From positions 12,772,246-12,836,245 of the forward strand of contig OY829648.1 of the NCBI GenBank assembly GCA_963691815.1: a stretch of DNA of 64,000 nt. The letters are read 5' to 3'. A program made the position numbers and the translations under genes. The DNA comes from Echiichthys vipera. Lineage: Eukaryota > Chordata > Actinopteri > Perciformes > Trachinidae. The notes under the pieces are model-generated. The model saw only the letters and a program-made list of their open reading frames with translations, was not told where the DNA came from and made no database searches. The number at the start of each line of letters is the position of its first letter. The first letter of the stretch is position 1. Below are positions 63,717 through 64,000 of this stretch, piece by piece.

Positions 63717-63967
63717 GACAGGCCGGCTCTGTGGTCGGCATGAAACTGGACTCGCTGGTGACAGTGGCAGAGAGGAGGACACTGGACAAACTGCTGGACA
63801 TTATGGACGATGCCAGCCTCCCCCTGCACACCGTCATCAGCACCCAGAGGCGCCTGTTCAGTGGTAGGCTGCTCCTGCCCGAGTGTAGGACCAACAGGCT
63901 CCAGAACTTCTTTGTCCCTCAGGCCATCATCCTCTACAACTCCTCACTCGGGGAGAGGAGGATATAA
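63717..63967 (+). mobile_element. 5'-truncated LINE, C-terminal end of ORF2
   Basis: The plus strand encodes AGSVVGMKLDSLVTVAERR, TLDKLLDIMDDASLPLHTVI, STQRRLFSGRLLLPECRTNR and LQNFFVPQAIILYNSSL, ending in TAA at 63965-63967. HPLH-like ... F.. RL..P.CRT.R...sF.P.AI.LYN is the typical carboxyl end of L2/CR1-type LINE proteins in fish. The frame is open and GC-rich against AT-rich flanks, so it is a younger copy than the other LINE pieces. It begins abruptly near 63717, as expected from 5' truncation, and its 3' UTR runs towards or past the window end. Confidence 0.8.
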
Positions 63968-64000
63968 AGAGGACAGAAGGGAAGGAGTGGGAGCCACTTA

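Overview
This is a non-coding-rich window of vertebrate chromosomal DNA, most likely from a teleost fish, probably a percomorph. The grounds are split protein-coding exons with GT/AG splice sites, very long (CA)n/(TG)n microsatellites every few kilobases, a Tc1-like transposon of the kind common in fish, teleost-type LINE and SINE pieces, and several short repeats I recognise from fish genomes. There are no bacterial-style genes; almost all long open frames are microsatellite read-through or antisense shadows.

Two genes can be supported, both on the minus strand. From about 22.9 kb down to 2.6 kb lie four consecutive coding exons of AGBL4 (cytosolic carboxypeptidase 6, CCP6, a tubulin/protein deglutamylase). 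They run from the zinc-binding HPGE motif through NPDGVYLGNYR and FDLNRHW to the HAHST motif, and all splice phases match. The 3' exons, with the catalytic glutamate, lie left of base 1. The 5' exons were not found. From 62.6 kb down to 57.3 kb lie the last three coding exons of BEND5 (BEN-domain protein 5), ending in a stop codon at 57288-57290. Because BEND5 lies upstream of the AGBL4 exons on the same strand, and I recall the human genes being nested, the window probably shows BEND5 inside an AGBL4 intron. A largely repeat-free block, 51.3-57.3 kb, follows the BEND5 stop and may be a long 3' UTR.

Layout: 1-23 kb, 3' half of AGBL4 with introns holding a stack of nested DNA transposons (3.9-5.3 kb), a kilobase purine-rich tract (6.0-7.1 kb), a deleted Tc1-like element (15.2-16.0 kb) and LINE ends (16.7 and 22.2 kb). 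23-51 kb, intron carrying further copies of a TTAA-flanked miniature element, a pogo/Tigger transposase relic (33.1-33.5 kb), and a SINE with perfect 12-bp target duplications inside a LINE relic (41.1-42.2 kb). 51-64 kb, BEND5 3' end and introns, then a 5'-truncated LINE end at 63.7 kb.

The most unusual signal is the splicing context of AGBL4. The FDLNRHW exon (14648-14759) is bracketed by a (UG)n tract ending 6 nt before its acceptor and a (CA)n tract starting 15 nt after its donor, as read in the transcript. These are complementary sequences on either side of one exon. The preceding exon (20900-21014) also has (UG)n about 20 nt before its acceptor. No wholly new gene system is visible.
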